In this document: piece by piece, positions 16,623 through 26,241 of the stretch
How positions within the stretch are numbered: the first letter of the stretch is position 1
Layout: each line of letters begins with the position of its first letter
Assembly (NCBI GenBank): GCA_029243385.1
Contig: JAQWSC010000003.1
Location: forward strand, 1 to 51,512
Direction: 5' to 3'
Origin: Flavobacteriaceae bacterium
GTDB lineage: Bacteria > Bacteroidota > Bacteroidia > Flavobacteriales > Flavobacteriaceae
DNA length: 51,512 bases
Program-made: the position numbers and the translations under genes
The notes under the pieces: model-generated
The model's input: the letters and a program-made list of their open reading frames with translations, nothing else
What the model was told of the DNA's origin: nothing
Databases searched by the model: none

Positions 16623-18680
16623 TCAACGAATCGTGAATCCAGGCTGAGAATTTGCTTCTGAAGGAGTCACAAAAACAAGTTTTCCTTCGGCATTTTCAGT
16701 CATCAAAATAATTCCTTGACTTTCCACTCCGCGAAGGGTTCTTGGGGCCAAATTTACCAATACACTTACGGTTTTACCAACCACTTCTTCGGGAGTATAA
16801 TCCTCGGCAATTCCAGAAACAATGGTTCTTGTTTCAGAACCAATGTTTACCTTTAAAGCCAATAACTTTTTGGTTTTGGCGACCTTTTCAGCAGACAAAA
16901 TCGTACCTACTCTCAGGTCCAATTTTGTAAAATCTTCAAAAGAAACGGTTTCTTTTACAGGGGTTACTTGAAGTGCTTCTTCATTATTTTTTAGCTTAGT
17001 GGCTTCGAGTTTGTCCAGTTGGATTTGAATGGTATCGTCTTCAATTTTTGAAAACAACAATGCCGATTTTCCCAATTGAGTTTGAGAGGGTATCAGTTCG
17101 TTTTTGAGGCCTACTTGTTTCCAGTCGCAAGCTTCAGGCAATGCCACCATATTTTTTAATTTCTTGGAACTAAAAGGAAGAAAAGGCTCACTGAGAACGG
17201 ATAGCCCCGCAGCTACTTGAACAGCTACATAGATGATCGTTTGAACTCTTTCGGGAGCTGTTTTTATGAGCTTCCAAGGTTCTTCTTCCGCCAAATATTT
17301 GTTTCCTGTCCGCGCCAAATTCATCATCAATTGAGAGGCTTCTCTGAATCGAAAACGATCGAGGGAATCACCGATAGTTTTGGGAGCCTTTTTTAAAGCC
17401 GCTAACACCGACAAGTCTGCGTCAGTAAATGCATTGGGTGTGGGAACTTTACCGTCGTAATATTTTTGAGTAAGCACAAGCACTCGATTGATGAAATTTC
17501 CATAAATCGCAACCAATTCATTGTTGTTACGAGCTTGAAAATCTTTCCAGGTAAAATCGTTGTCCTTGTTTTCGGGAGCATTGGCAGTTAATGCATACCG
17601 AAGCGCATCTTGTTGGCCAGGAAAATCATTCAAGTACTCATGAAGCCATACGGCCCAATTTTTAGAGGTTGACAATTTGTTTCCTTCTAGGTTCAGAAAT
17701 TCATTTGCAGGAACATTTTTTGGCAATATATAATTTCCTTCAGCTTTGAGTATGGCGGGAAAAATGATACAGTGAAAAACAATATTATCTTTACCTATAA
17801 AATGAATCAATTCGGTATTTTCATCTTTCCAATAAGGTTCCCAATCGACTCCTTTTAAACGCGCCCATTCTTTGGTGGCAGAAATATATCCGATGGGTGC
17901 ATCAAACCAAACATACAGCACTTTACCTTCGGCTCCTTTTACAGGGACTGGAATTCCCCAATCCAAATCTCGAGTGACTGCACGCGGTTTCAATCCGTCG
18001 TCCAACCACGATTTTACTTGCCCATACACGTTGGGTTTCCAATCGCTGGCATGTCCTTCTAAAATCCATTCTTTTAAAAAGTCTTGATACCGATCCAACG
18101 GCAAAAACCAATGTTTGGTTTCCTTAAGTGTAGGAACGGCACCACTCAACGTTGAGGTCGGATTGATTAGTTCGGTGGCATTTAATGAACTTCCACATTG
18201 TTCGCATTGATCGCCATAAGCTTCTTCATATTGACATTTTGGACAGGTACCCGTCACAAAACGATCTGCTAAAAATTGTTGCGCTTCCGAGTCGTACAAT
18301 TGCTCGGTAAATTCTTCAATAAAATCATTGTTTTTATGCAGTGTTGTAAAAAATTCACTGGCTGTTTGATGATGTATTTGCGCAGAAGTTCGTGAATAAT
18401 GGTCAAACGAAATACCAAACTCTTGAAAGGATTGATCAATCATGGCATGATAGCGATCGATGACTTCTTGAGGGCTTATGCCTTCTTTTCGTGCTTTCAT
18501 TGAAATAGCAACTCCGTGTTCGTCGCTCCCACAGATAAAAACAACATCCTCTTTTTTATTTCTTAAATAGCGCGCATAAATATCTGCCGGAACATAGACT
18601 CCCGCCAAATGACCGATATGAATCGGACCATTGGTATAAGGAAGTGCAGCAGTTAGGGTATGTCGTTTTGTATTGCCCAT
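16623..18680 (-). CDS. metG: Methionyl-tRNA synthetase
   Basis: The 685-residue class I synthetase attaches methionine to tRNA-Met. It shows the nucleotide-binding HIGH motif at residues 21-24 (NGPIHIGHL), the zinc knuckle [18 protein letters not shown], a KMSKS-like loop (NKLSTSKNW), the anticodon-binding helical domain, and a C-terminal EMAPII-like tRNA-binding domain from about residue 583 ([20 protein letters not shown]). It is full length. The adjacent yraN gene is divergent. Confidence 0.97.
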   Translation of the reverse strand: MGNTKRHTLTAALPYTNGPIHIGHLAGVYVPADIYARYLRNKKEDVVFICGSDEHGVAISMKARKEGISPQEVIDRYHAMIDQSFQEFGISFDHYSRTSAQIHHQTASEFFTTLHKNNDFIEEFTEQLYDSEAQQFLADRFVTGTCPKCQYEEAYGDQCEQCGSSLNATELINPTSTLSGAVPTLKETKHWFLPLDRYQDFLKEWILEGHASDWKPNVYGQVKSWLDDGLKPRAVTRDLDWGIPVPVKGAEGKVLYVWFDAPIGYISATKEWARLKGVDWEPYWKDENTELIHFIGKDNIVFHCIIFPAILKAEGNYILPKNVPANEFLNLEGNKLSTSKNWAVWLHEYLNDFPGQQDALRYALTANAPENKDNDFTWKDFQARNNNELVAIYGNFINRVLVLTQKYYDGKVPTPNAFTDADLSVLAALKKAPKTIGDSLDRFRFREASQLMMNLARTGNKYLAEEEPWKLIKTAPERVQTIIYVAVQVAAGLSVLSEPFLPFSSKKLKNMVALPEACDWKQVGLKNELIPSQTQLGKSALLFSKIEDDTIQIQLDKLEATKLKNNEEALQVTPVKETVSFEDFTKLDLRVGTILSAEKVAKTKKLLALKVNIGSETRTIVSGIAEDYTPEEVVGKTVSVLVNLAPRTLRGVESQGIILMTENAEGKLVFVTPSEANSQPGFTIR

Positions 18681-18697
18681 TGGTTTGTTGTAAAGGG

Positions 18698-18705
18698 CAA
18701 AAATA
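18698..18705 (-). promoter_or_regulatory. Putative -7 promoter box (TATTTTTG) of metG
   Basis: The minus strand reads TATTTTTG at 18705-18698, fitting TAnnTTTG, 17 bases before the metG ATG. No -33 element at the usual spacing is clear. Confidence 0.35.
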
Positions 18706-18791
18706 GTGTTTTTTCAAACGCATTTTAGAAGGAATGTCGAACTATTACAAAACTGTTTTGTATTTTCGTACAACCTCAAAACCACAAACCT

Positions 18792-19151
18792 ATGTCACTA
18801 TCAAATCAACTGGGTCGAGATGGAGAAGATTTGGCGGTACAGTATCTTCTTAAAAACGGATATCAGATTTTGGAGCGAAACTACCGCTACCGCAAAGCCG
18901 AAATCGATATCATAGCGCTAAAAAAAGAAATTCTAGCCGTTGTCGAGGTCAAGTCGCGTACTTCATCTTACTTTGGAGCCCCTGAATCTTTCGTTTCCCC
19001 AAAAAAAATCAAACTTTTAGTTATGGCAACCGATCACTATGTCACTTCCAACAATCTTTCGGTAACAGTTCGTTTTGATATTATTAGCATTTTAAAGGAT
19101 AAAAAAGTATCAAATATTCAACATATTGAAGATGCTTTTTACTTTTTTTAA
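18792..19151 (+). CDS. yraN: YraN/UPF0102 family endonuclease-fold protein
   Basis: The 119-residue protein matches the UPF0102 family, which has a Holliday-junction-resolvase-like fold. Visible features are LGRDGEDLAVQYLLKNGY at the start, the acidic strand KAEIDIIALKKEILAVVEVK with D, E and K in the PD-(D/E)xK arrangement, and RTSSYFGAPES. Its cellular role is not settled, though nuclease activity is plausible. It is followed after 57 bases by an ACT-like protein. Confidence 0.88.
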   Translation: MSLSNQLGRDGEDLAVQYLLKNGYQILERNYRYRKAEIDIIALKKEILAVVEVKSRTSSYFGAPESFVSPKKIKLLVMATDHYVTSNNLSVTVRFDIISILKDKKVSNIQHIEDAFYFF

Positions 19152-19208
19152 GGAATTGTTAAAAATAAAACATTTAGTTTTATTTTTATATATTTGCTCC
19201 TTAAATAC

Positions 19209-19874
19209 ATGAAAATGAAAACGATATCTGCTGCTGTTGAAGACTATATAAAAGCAAAACCTTTTTTGATTAGTGCCTTATCTCAGGGAATAATCAATTT
19301 AACTTCTTTGTCGAGACAAATGAAAGGAGAAATCGAAGTAACGCTCAATAAACAGATTCGAACAGGCGCTATTGTAATGGCATTGAAACGTCTTTCTTCC
19401 GAGCTCGAATTTAGAACGACCCATAAAATTGTCAAAATTTTGAAGGGAATAGGAGACATTACAGTGCGGTCTTCGCTGGTTGATTATAATTATCGTGTTT
19501 CAGACACTTTGCTACAGAATCAAGCTGTTTTACTTTCAAAAATACATCAAAACAAAGCCGATTTTTACACATCTTCTCGTGGGGTTATTGAGTGTAATAT
19601 TGTAGTAAGCAGTAACTTGTCGGAAACCGTAGAAGCACATCTTCATAGCGAAGAATTGATTAGCAAACAAACAGACTTGTCTTCAATATCTGTAAAATTG
19701 CCAAAGGAAAATGTGGCGATTCCAGGGATTTATTATTTCGTTTTTCAACGTCTTTCGTGGGAGGGAATTAATATTTATGAGGTGATTTCCACTTCAAACG
19801 AATTTACTATTTTGGTAAATGATGACCAGGTAGATAAGGCCTTTAGCGTGATTAAAAACTTGAAGGAACTTTAG
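19209..19874 (+). CDS. Small ACT-like protein often labelled aspartate kinase in flavobacteria
   Basis: The 221-residue protein has an N-terminal helical part (ISAAVEDYIKAKPFLISALS, GAIVMALKRLSSELEF) and a C-terminal part resembling paired ACT domains (GIYYFVFQRLSWEGINIYEV, EFTILVNDDQVDKAFSVIK). No aspartokinase catalytic KFGG motif is present, so it cannot be a kinase. ACT domains usually bind amino acids, making a regulatory role possible. The ATG at 19209 was preferred to the open frame start at 19194. Its stop overlaps the mfd stop by four bases in convergent orientation. Confidence 0.7.
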   Translation: MKMKTISAAVEDYIKAKPFLISALSQGIINLTSLSRQMKGEIEVTLNKQIRTGAIVMALKRLSSELEFRTTHKIVKILKGIGDITVRSSLVDYNYRVSDTLLQNQAVLLSKIHQNKADFYTSSRGVIECNIVVSSNLSETVEAHLHSEELISKQTDLSSISVKLPKENVAIPGIYYFVFQRLSWEGINIYEVISTSNEFTILVNDDQVDKAFSVIKNLKEL

Positions 19875-22800
19875 CGAGTTTCCTTATAAATGGATTGGAA
19901 TTGTTCGAGGGCTTTCTCGACAGAAGCAATTCCATCAAACACGAGCATCAATCGAAGTCCGTTTCGAGTTTCCCTTTCTTTTAGCTTGCAGTGTCTTGAG
20001 TTTTTTTGAACCCATACAAGCAACTTTTGAAAAACAGGAGTTTGGTAAAATGTACTCTCTTGATTTCCGATAAAGTATCCAATTAGTTTTTGTTGTTTTA
20101 ACATTATTTTTTCCATTCCCAACGATTTACCAACCCACTTCAAACGGACGCTGTTCAGCATTCCAATAACACGGTTATTTGGTGTTCCAAAGCGATCGTT
20201 AAGCTCTTTTTCAAACAACATCAAGCTTGGTTCGTCATTGATTTCCGACAACCTTTTATACAGCACTAACCGTTCTTCTACATTGTTTACGTAATCGTCT
20301 GGAATGAGAATTTCAATATCTGTATCGAGTTGAATTTCTGAAACATACGGTTCTTTTTCCTTGGAGTCCTGATACAGTCCTTTATAGTCGGTTTCTTTGA
20401 GTTCATCAATGGCTTCTTTCAAAATCTTTTGATAAGTTTCAAACCCAATATCATTGATAAATCCACTTTGTTCTCCTCCCAACAAATCTCCGGCGCCCCT
20501 AATTTCCAAATCTTTCATTGCAATCTGGAAACCTGACCCTAGCGCGGTATGTTGTTCGAGCGCAGTAATTCGTTTACGAGCTTCTTCGGTTAAAGTAGAA
20601 AGGGGTGCTGTCACAAAATAACAAAAAGCCTTTTTGTTGCTTCTTCCCACTCGACCTCGCATTTGATGCAAATCGCTCAAACCAAAATGGTGGGCATTAT
20701 TTATAAAAATGGTGTTGGCATTGGGCACATCCAATCCACTTTCTACAATGGTTGTAGAAACCAATACATCGTAGAGGCCATTCATGAAATCCAACATAGT
20801 CGCCTCGAGTTTTTTACCTTCCATTTGTCCATGTCCTACTGCAATTTTTGCATCTGGAACCAGTCGTTGGATCATGCCCGCCACTTCTTTAATATTTTCA
20901 ATTCGGTTGTGAATAAAAAACACTTGTCCGCCGCGTTGAATTTCATAAGAAACCGCATCGCGAATAGATTCCTCATTAAAACCAACAACTTGGCTTTCGA
21001 TAGGATATCGATTGGGAGGCGGCGTATTGATGATTGACAAATCCCGAGCTGCCATAAGGCTAAACTGTAATGTTCTGGGAATAGGTGTTGCTGTCAGTGT
21101 AAGTACATCTACGTTTTCTTTCAAAGCACGAAGTTTTTCTTTGACGGCTACGCCAAATTTTTGCTCTTCATCAACAATCAAAAGCCCAAGGTCCTTGAAG
21201 GCTACATTTTTATTGACCAATTGGTGCGTGCCGATCAAAAGATCAATTTTTCCAGTACTGATTTCATCCAACACTTGGCGTTTTTCCTTGTTAGAACGAA
21301 AGCGGTTTAAATAATCTACCGTTACAGGAAATTCTTTCAGTCGTGCACTAAATGTTTTAAAATGTTGAAAGGCTAAAATTGTAGTAGGCACCAACACAGC
21401 GACTTGTTTTCCGTTGTCAATTGCTTTAAAGGCAGCTCGAATCGCAACTTCTGTTTTTCCGAACCCAACATCGCCACAAACCAAACGATCCATAGGGCGT
21501 TCACTTTCCATATCTGTTTTGACATCTTTGGTTGCACTTTCTTGATCGGGCGTGTCTTCGTAAATAAAAGAGGCTTCTAGTTCGAGTTGTAAGCTACTGT
21601 CGGGAGCATATTGAAATCCTTTTTTTAATCGTTGTTTTGCATACACCTCTATGAGGTTAAAGGCGATTTCTTTGACCCGTTTTTTGGTCTTTTGCTTTAG
21701 TTTTTTCCAAGCCCCAGACCCCAGCTTGTATATTTTGGGAGCAACACCATCTTTCCCATTGTATTTAGAAATTTTATGCAGCGAATGAATACTGACATAC
21801 AAGATATCACGTTCGCCATAAACCAATTTGATAGCTTCTTGTGCATTGCCTTCTACCTGAATTTTTTGAAGCCCTCCAAAACGACCAATTCCATGATCAA
21901 TATGAGTTACAAAATCACCCATTTCTAAATGGTTGAGCTGTTTGAGTGAAATGGCTTGTTTTTTGGCATACCCATTTTTCAGTTCAAACTTGTGATACCG
22001 CCCAAAAATTTGGTGATCCGTATAGCAACCTATTTTTTGATTATGGTCAATAAAACCTTCATGCAAAGGAGCTATGACTGTGCTATATTGAATGGCTTCT
22101 TGATGCTCTTCAAAAATATCGTGAAACCGTTGAGCCTGTTGTTGGGTTGCACAATAAATAGTGGTCGAATAACCCAATTTATGCTGTTCAGAAAGATGCT
22201 TAATTAGAAGCTCAAACTGCCGATTGAACGCGGGCTGTGGTGATGTATTCCAACAAATTATCTTGTCGGTTGTTTCAGAATTTAAAGAAACCGTTTGCAA
22301 TGAATTCAACGATTTTTCAACGGTAGCTTGATTGCAAAACAACGCATCTGGACTGTTGTGTTGTATCTCACCAGAAAGTTCTTCAAATCGCTCGGAGGCT
22401 TTTTCAAACAGCCACTGGATACGGTCTTTTATCAGCGATTTGTTTTGGAAAAAAGCAACAGTTTTTTTGGGTAAAAAATCAATAAAATTTTGCCGTGATT
22501 CGTCCGAAAATTTATTCTCAACATTGGGCAAAATACGAATGTTTTTAAGGGTAGATTCTGACAGTTGTGTTTCTACATCAAACAAACGAATACTTGCTAC
22601 TTCATTACCAAAAAACTCAATTCTGTAGGGCTGATCGTTGGAAAATGAAAACACATCCAAAATACCTCCTCGCACCGAAAACTCTCCAGGTTCGGTTACA
22701 AAATCTTCTCTTCGAAAATGATATTCAAACAGTGTTTCGTTTATAAAATCAATGGAAACCAAATCACCTACGGCTAGTTTTAAGGTGTTTTTTTCGAGTT

Positions 22801-23218
22801 CTTTTCGGGTGACTACTTTTTCGAACAAGGCGTCGGGATAGGTAACTATAATCGCTGGTTTTTTTTGAGAATTGAGTCGATTAAGCACTTCGGCTCTTAA
22901 AAGCACATTGGCATTATCGGTTTCTTCAATTTCATAGGGTCGGCGATAACTTCCCGGATAAAACATAACATCGGCATCTCCCAACAAGCGCTCTAGGTCA
23001 TTCAAACGATAGGCTGCTTCTTCTTTGGTATTGAGAATCCAAACAAACGGTTGCCGGATTTTTAAAAAAGATTGAGCTATAGCAAAAGACTGCGAGGACC
23101 CAACGAGTCCTGAAAGAGCAATATGAGGTTCGGATTGGCGTATAGCATGCTGCAGTTTCAAAAAATTTTGAGACTGAACGAATGTTTCGGGGATAAGGAG
23201 TTGCCCCTTATTTTCCAT
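19871..23218 (-). CDS. mfd: Transcription-repair coupling factor
   Basis: The 1115-residue protein moves RNA polymerase stalled at lesions and recruits UvrA. In order it shows the UvrB-like N-terminal module, the RNA-polymerase-interacting CarD-like domain (LEMGDFVTHIDHGIGRFGGL), a RecG-like helicase with Walker A GDVGFGKTEVAIRA, Walker B box VDEEQKFG, TATPIPRTL, the QMRGRVGRS motif and the C-terminal TRCF domain. It is complete. A minus-strand TACCTTTG lies five bases before its ATG, the same placement as a related box before umuC. Confidence 0.97.
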   Translation of the reverse strand: MENKGQLLIPETFVQSQNFLKLQHAIRQSEPHIALSGLVGSSQSFAIAQSFLKIRQPFVWILNTKEEAAYRLNDLERLLGDADVMFYPGSYRRPYEIEETDNANVLLRAEVLNRLNSQKKPAIIVTYPDALFEKVVTRKELEKNTLKLAVGDLVSIDFINETLFEYHFRREDFVTEPGEFSVRGGILDVFSFSNDQPYRIEFFGNEVASIRLFDVETQLSESTLKNIRILPNVENKFSDESRQNFIDFLPKKTVAFFQNKSLIKDRIQWLFEKASERFEELSGEIQHNSPDALFCNQATVEKSLNSLQTVSLNSETTDKIICWNTSPQPAFNRQFELLIKHLSEQHKLGYSTTIYCATQQQAQRFHDIFEEHQEAIQYSTVIAPLHEGFIDHNQKIGCYTDHQIFGRYHKFELKNGYAKKQAISLKQLNHLEMGDFVTHIDHGIGRFGGLQKIQVEGNAQEAIKLVYGERDILYVSIHSLHKISKYNGKDGVAPKIYKLGSGAWKKLKQKTKKRVKEIAFNLIEVYAKQRLKKGFQYAPDSSLQLELEASFIYEDTPDQESATKDVKTDMESERPMDRLVCGDVGFGKTEVAIRAAFKAIDNGKQVAVLVPTTILAFQHFKTFSARLKEFPVTVDYLNRFRSNKEKRQVLDEISTGKIDLLIGTHQLVNKNVAFKDLGLLIVDEEQKFGVAVKEKLRALKENVDVLTLTATPIPRTLQFSLMAARDLSIINTPPPNRYPIESQVVGFNEESIRDAVSYEIQRGGQVFFIHNRIENIKEVAGMIQRLVPDAKIAVGHGQMEGKKLEATMLDFMNGLYDVLVSTTIVESGLDVPNANTIFINNAHHFGLSDLHQMRGRVGRSNKKAFCYFVTAPLSTLTEEARKRITALEQHTALGSGFQIAMKDLEIRGAGDLLGGEQSGFINDIGFETYQKILKEAIDELKETDYKGLYQDSKEKEPYVSEIQLDTDIEILIPDDYVNNVEERLVLYKRLSEINDEPSLMLFEKELNDRFGTPNNRVIGMLNSVRLKWVGKSLGMEKIMLKQQKLIGYFIGNQESTFYQTPVFQKLLVWVQKNSRHCKLKERETRNGLRLMLVFDGIASVEKALEQFQSIYKETR

Positions 23219-23223
23219 ATCGG

Positions 23224-23231
23224 CAAAGGTA
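23224..23231 (-). promoter_or_regulatory. Promoter-like box TACCTTTG five bases before mfd
   Basis: The minus strand reads TACCTTTG at 23231-23224, matching TAnnTTTG. If used, the transcript would begin at or near the start codon, giving a nearly leaderless mRNA. No -33 element is clear. Confidence 0.3.
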
Positions 23232-23316
23232 ATTATTTGCGGATAAAAAAACCTTTTTTTGTTGAAAGTAGTTCTTTTTAAAATGAGTACATTTATACTT
23301 CCTAAATTTTATTATT

Positions 23317-23751
23317 ATGAGCTTTGATAAACTTTTTGACAAGGGTTTTAAAAAAAGAAACAGAGGGCACTTTGCCTCTTTGGTTAGAATCGCCCTTACC
23401 GATCACAAAATCACATCCGAAGAATTGCAACTTTTACACCGCGTTGCCGACAAATTACAGATTGATGTAATTGAGTTCAATCAAATCATAAAAAACCCCA
23501 ATCAGTTTCCAATCAATCCACCATCATTGGTTGAGCATCGGCATGAAAGATTGTATGATTTGGTAAAAATGGTTTTAGCAGACCCGCTATTTGGTAACAG
23601 TGAAAACAGCCTATTAACCAAACTTTGCATAGGACTCGGATTTCCCTCAGACTCTATTGAAACAGTTATAGCAAAAGCTTTAGAAAGTGTTAAAAACGGA
23701 GACGATTTGGAAACTTTTTCCAATCACATTACGGCAACATACTCGGTTTAG
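23317..23751 (+). CDS. TerB-like helical protein
   Basis: The 144-residue protein resembles the TerB-like helical fold: SLVRIALTDHKITSEELQLL followed by VADKLQIDVIEFNQII has the DxxIxxEE-type acidic turn, and a second helical repeat contains VKMVLADPLFGNSENSLL. TerB-like domains bind metal ions and act near the membrane; no other tellurite-resistance gene is nearby, so a tellurite role should not be assumed. It is divergent from mfd. Confidence 0.75.
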   Translation: MSFDKLFDKGFKKRNRGHFASLVRIALTDHKITSEELQLLHRVADKLQIDVIEFNQIIKNPNQFPINPPSLVEHRHERLYDLVKMVLADPLFGNSENSLLTKLCIGLGFPSDSIETVIAKALESVKNGDDLETFSNHITATYSV

Positions 23752-23846
23752 GTGTTTCAAAAACACAAGCTGTTCTCTAAATTTGTTATAAGAATTCATT
23801 TTTCGTATTGAGTTTATACACGATGAGTTACCTTTGCAAACTCATT

Positions 23847-24335
23847 ATGAAAACATCTTTTTCCATACGAAAAGCCAAAGCGAGTGACATGAGCGCTGTA
23901 TTGAATTTAATTCAGGAGCTTGCCACTTTCGAAAAAGAACCCGAAGCAGTTATTGTAACGGAAGAAGACTTGATCAAACACGGTTTTGGGAAAGTCTCAT
24001 TGTTCACTTGTTTTGTTGCAGAAGTTGACAATCAAATTGTTGGAATGGCGCTTGGGTATCCACGTTATTCTACTTGGAAAGGCCCTACCTTGCATTTGGA
24101 AGACTTAATTGTTACAGATTCTTTTAAAGGAAAAGGAATTGGGAAGGCATTGTTCTCGACTTTTATTAGGTTCGGATATAAGCAAGGTGTTAAGCGAATT
24201 GAATGGGCAGTCTTGGACTGGAATTCATCCGCCATTGATTTTTATATCCGACAAGGGGCTTCCATTCTTAATGATTGGCGAGTGGCTCAAATGGACCCAA
24301 AAGCGATGCATCAATTTATTTCAAAAACACAGTAA
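23847..24335 (+). CDS. GNAT N-acetyltransferase, SSAT (diamine/thialysine) type
   Basis: The 162-residue protein has the GNAT fold. Motif A is LEDLIVTDSFKGKGIGKALF, whose GKGIG loop binds acetyl-CoA. The flanking pattern (LNLIQELATFEKEPEAV at the start; AVLDWNSSAIDFYIRQGASI near the end) matches the spermidine/spermine or thialysine acetyltransferase subgroup. The substrate is therefore probably a small amine, which is family inference. ATG 23847 (MKTSFSIRKAKASDM) was chosen over 23808 because the domain starts there. Confidence 0.88.
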   Translation: MKTSFSIRKAKASDMSAVLNLIQELATFEKEPEAVIVTEEDLIKHGFGKVSLFTCFVAEVDNQIVGMALGYPRYSTWKGPTLHLEDLIVTDSFKGKGIGKALFSTFIRFGYKQGVKRIEWAVLDWNSSAIDFYIRQGASILNDWRVAQMDPKAMHQFISKTQ

Positions 24336-24475
24336 TAAGCCCTATGATTGTATTTAAATTATATAGCGCAATTGCAATTAGAACGGGTTCATTTCTTAAA
24401 TACTAACAGATGAAACGAATAGTAACAAATTTTAAAAACACATTAACAAAAAAGAATGTTTAAAACTTTTAATGA

Positions 24476-24516
24476 GAGAACGCGTACAGCGAGTGGTTGC
24501 ACACGTTCTCAATTTT
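24476..24516 (+). terminator. Imperfect hairpin upstream of lysC, terminator or leader element
   Basis: GAGAACG (24476-24482) pairs with CGTTCTC (24504-24510), extended by further pairs around mismatches, and is followed by AATTTT. It may terminate the acetyltransferase transcript or sit in the lysC leader. The rest of the 222-bp gap (24336-24557) shows no gene. Confidence 0.45.
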
Positions 24517-24557
24517 ATAATTATCATAAAATCAATTAATTACTAAAATTTAAACGT

Positions 24558-25808
24558 GTGAAAATTTTTAAATTTGGAGGCGCTTCGGTCAAGGACGCCA
24601 ATGGGATTAAAAACTTGGTTGAAGTTCTACAAAAAGTAGGGCACAAAGATACCTTAGTGGTTGTTTCTGCGATGGGAAAAACAACCAATGCCCTTGAAAA
24701 AATAGTTCAAAACTATTTTGACGAACCATCGGATTTGAAATACTCTATTCAGGAAGTAGTCAAATACCATAATACTGTTTTGCTTGACTTGTTCGAAAGC
24801 GATCAGCACACTATTTTCAAAGAAGTGAAATCAATTTTTGACAACTTACAATTGTTTTTTGAGCACAACAAATCACCAAACTATTCTTTTGTGTATGACC
24901 AAACAGTAAGTTGTGGCGAATTGGCATCTACAAAAATAATAAGCGCATACCTCAACGAAGTTGGGATTATAAACCAATGGCTAGACGCTCGAAATTGCAT
25001 CAAAACCGATTCGTATCACCGCGACGCAAATTTGGATTGGGAGGCGACTCAAAAAAATATTTCAAATCAGGTTGCACAAAATAAATTGTATGTAACACAA
25101 GGGTTTATTGGAAGTGAAGACAATAACTTTACTACAACTTTAGGCAGAGAAGGGTCGGATTATTCAGCAGCCATTTTTGCATACTGCTTGAATGCAGATT
25201 CAGTTACTATTTGGAAAGATGTTCCCGGCGTTTTGAATGCAGATCCTCGTTATTTTGAAAACACTCAATTACTGCATCAAATTTCGTATCGAGAGGCAAT
25301 CGAATTGGCATTTTATGGAGCTTCGGTAATACACCCAAAAACACTCCAACCCCTTCAACGAAAAGAAATTCCTTTGTATGTAAAATCATTTATCAACCCC
25401 AAAGAGGCAGGAACTACAGTAGGAAAAGGGAACAAAATCAAGCCAGATGTACCTTGTTTTATTGTCAAAAAGGACTTGGTTTTAATCAAACTTTCCTCCT
25501 TGGATTTTTCTTTTATAGTTGAAAAAAATATCAGCTCTATTTTTAAATTATTGGACGACCACAAAATGAAAGTAGATGTTATTCAAAACTCTGCGATTAG
25601 TTTTTCGGTTTGTGTAAATGACAAATACGAACAGCTCGAATCTTTAATTCAAGAACTCAAAGCGACATTTAAAGTTACTTGTACCGAGGGTGTTGACTTA
25701 TTTACAATCCGCCATTTCAACTCCAATTCAGAATCTGAAATTTTAAAAAACAAAGAAGTGCTGCTTGAGCAACGAACTCAAAACACGCTGCAGTTGGTTG
25801 TTAAATAG
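24558..25808 (+). CDS. lysC: Aspartate kinase, monofunctional
   Basis: The 416-residue enzyme phosphorylates aspartate, the first step toward lysine, threonine and methionine. The kinase domain begins KIFKFGGASV and contains VVVSAMGKTTNAL, TQGFIGSEDNNFTTTLGREG and SDYSAAIFAYCL; an ACT region follows from about residue 300 (LVLIKLSSLDFSFIVEKNI) and gives feedback control in the family. Translation starts at GTG 24558, directly before the FGG motif. No homoserine dehydrogenase domain is fused. It converges with the arsenate reductase gene, nine bases apart. Confidence 0.95.
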   Translation: MKIFKFGGASVKDANGIKNLVEVLQKVGHKDTLVVVSAMGKTTNALEKIVQNYFDEPSDLKYSIQEVVKYHNTVLLDLFESDQHTIFKEVKSIFDNLQLFFEHNKSPNYSFVYDQTVSCGELASTKIISAYLNEVGIINQWLDARNCIKTDSYHRDANLDWEATQKNISNQVAQNKLYVTQGFIGSEDNNFTTTLGREGSDYSAAIFAYCLNADSVTIWKDVPGVLNADPRYFENTQLLHQISYREAIELAFYGASVIHPKTLQPLQRKEIPLYVKSFINPKEAGTTVGKGNKIKPDVPCFIVKKDLVLIKLSSLDFSFIVEKNISSIFKLLDDHKMKVDVIQNSAISFSVCVNDKYEQLESLIQELKATFKVTCTEGVDLFTIRHFNSNSESEILKNKEVLLEQRTQNTLQLVVK

Positions 25809-25817
25809 CGGGGTATT

Positions 25818-26237
25818 TTACAAGCTGTCTTGTATAAAATTACTGCAGTATTCTTTGATTTCGTTTCTAGCTTTTTCAAAAGCTGAATGTATTTCAACTT
25901 CGTTTTCTGATTTGATTTTTGATGGATCGAAAAAGTCATTATGAAGGCGCGTTGCATTACCAGGAATGTAGGGACAATTTTCATGAGCATGATCACATAC
26001 CGTAAGGATGTAATCAAAAGCAATATCGGTATATTCTGAAACATTGTTGGAGGTATGCATTGAGATATCAATTCCATCCTCTTTCATAATAGAAATTGCT
26101 CTAGGATTGACGCCGTGAGTTTCGATTCCGGCACTATAAATAGTGGCTTTTTCTGATGCAAAATGATGTAAATATCCATGAGCCATTTGGCTTCGACATG
26201 AATTTCCAGTACAGAGAACTAAAATATTTTTTTTCAT
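25818..26237 (-). CDS. arsC: Arsenate reductase, LMW-PTP (thioredoxin-coupled) type
   Basis: The 139-residue protein has the phosphatase loop CTGNSCRS near the start (Cys10) and the redox pair in TVCDHAHENCP, which marks arsenate reductases rather than plain low-molecular-weight phosphatases. The conserved Asp in HNDFFDPSK is the general acid. It reduces arsenate to arsenite. No ArsR, ArsB or Acr3 is next to it. It begins four bases after the hydroxyacid dehydrogenase stop, so it is the last gene of the minus-strand series. Confidence 0.9.
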   Translation of the reverse strand: MKKNILVLCTGNSCRSQMAHGYLHHFASEKATIYSAGIETHGVNPRAISIMKEDGIDISMHTSNNVSEYTDIAFDYILTVCDHAHENCPYIPGNATRLHNDFFDPSKIKSENEVEIHSAFEKARNEIKEYCSNFIQDSL

Positions 26238-26241
26238 AGAA

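Noticed and set aside
23317-23751. Tellurite-resistance gene
   Set aside because: Only a TerB-like fold is visible and no other ter gene is nearby.
24336-24557. Lysine riboswitch before lysC
   Set aside because: The gap holds one imperfect hairpin but not the multi-helix core expected for a lysine riboswitch.
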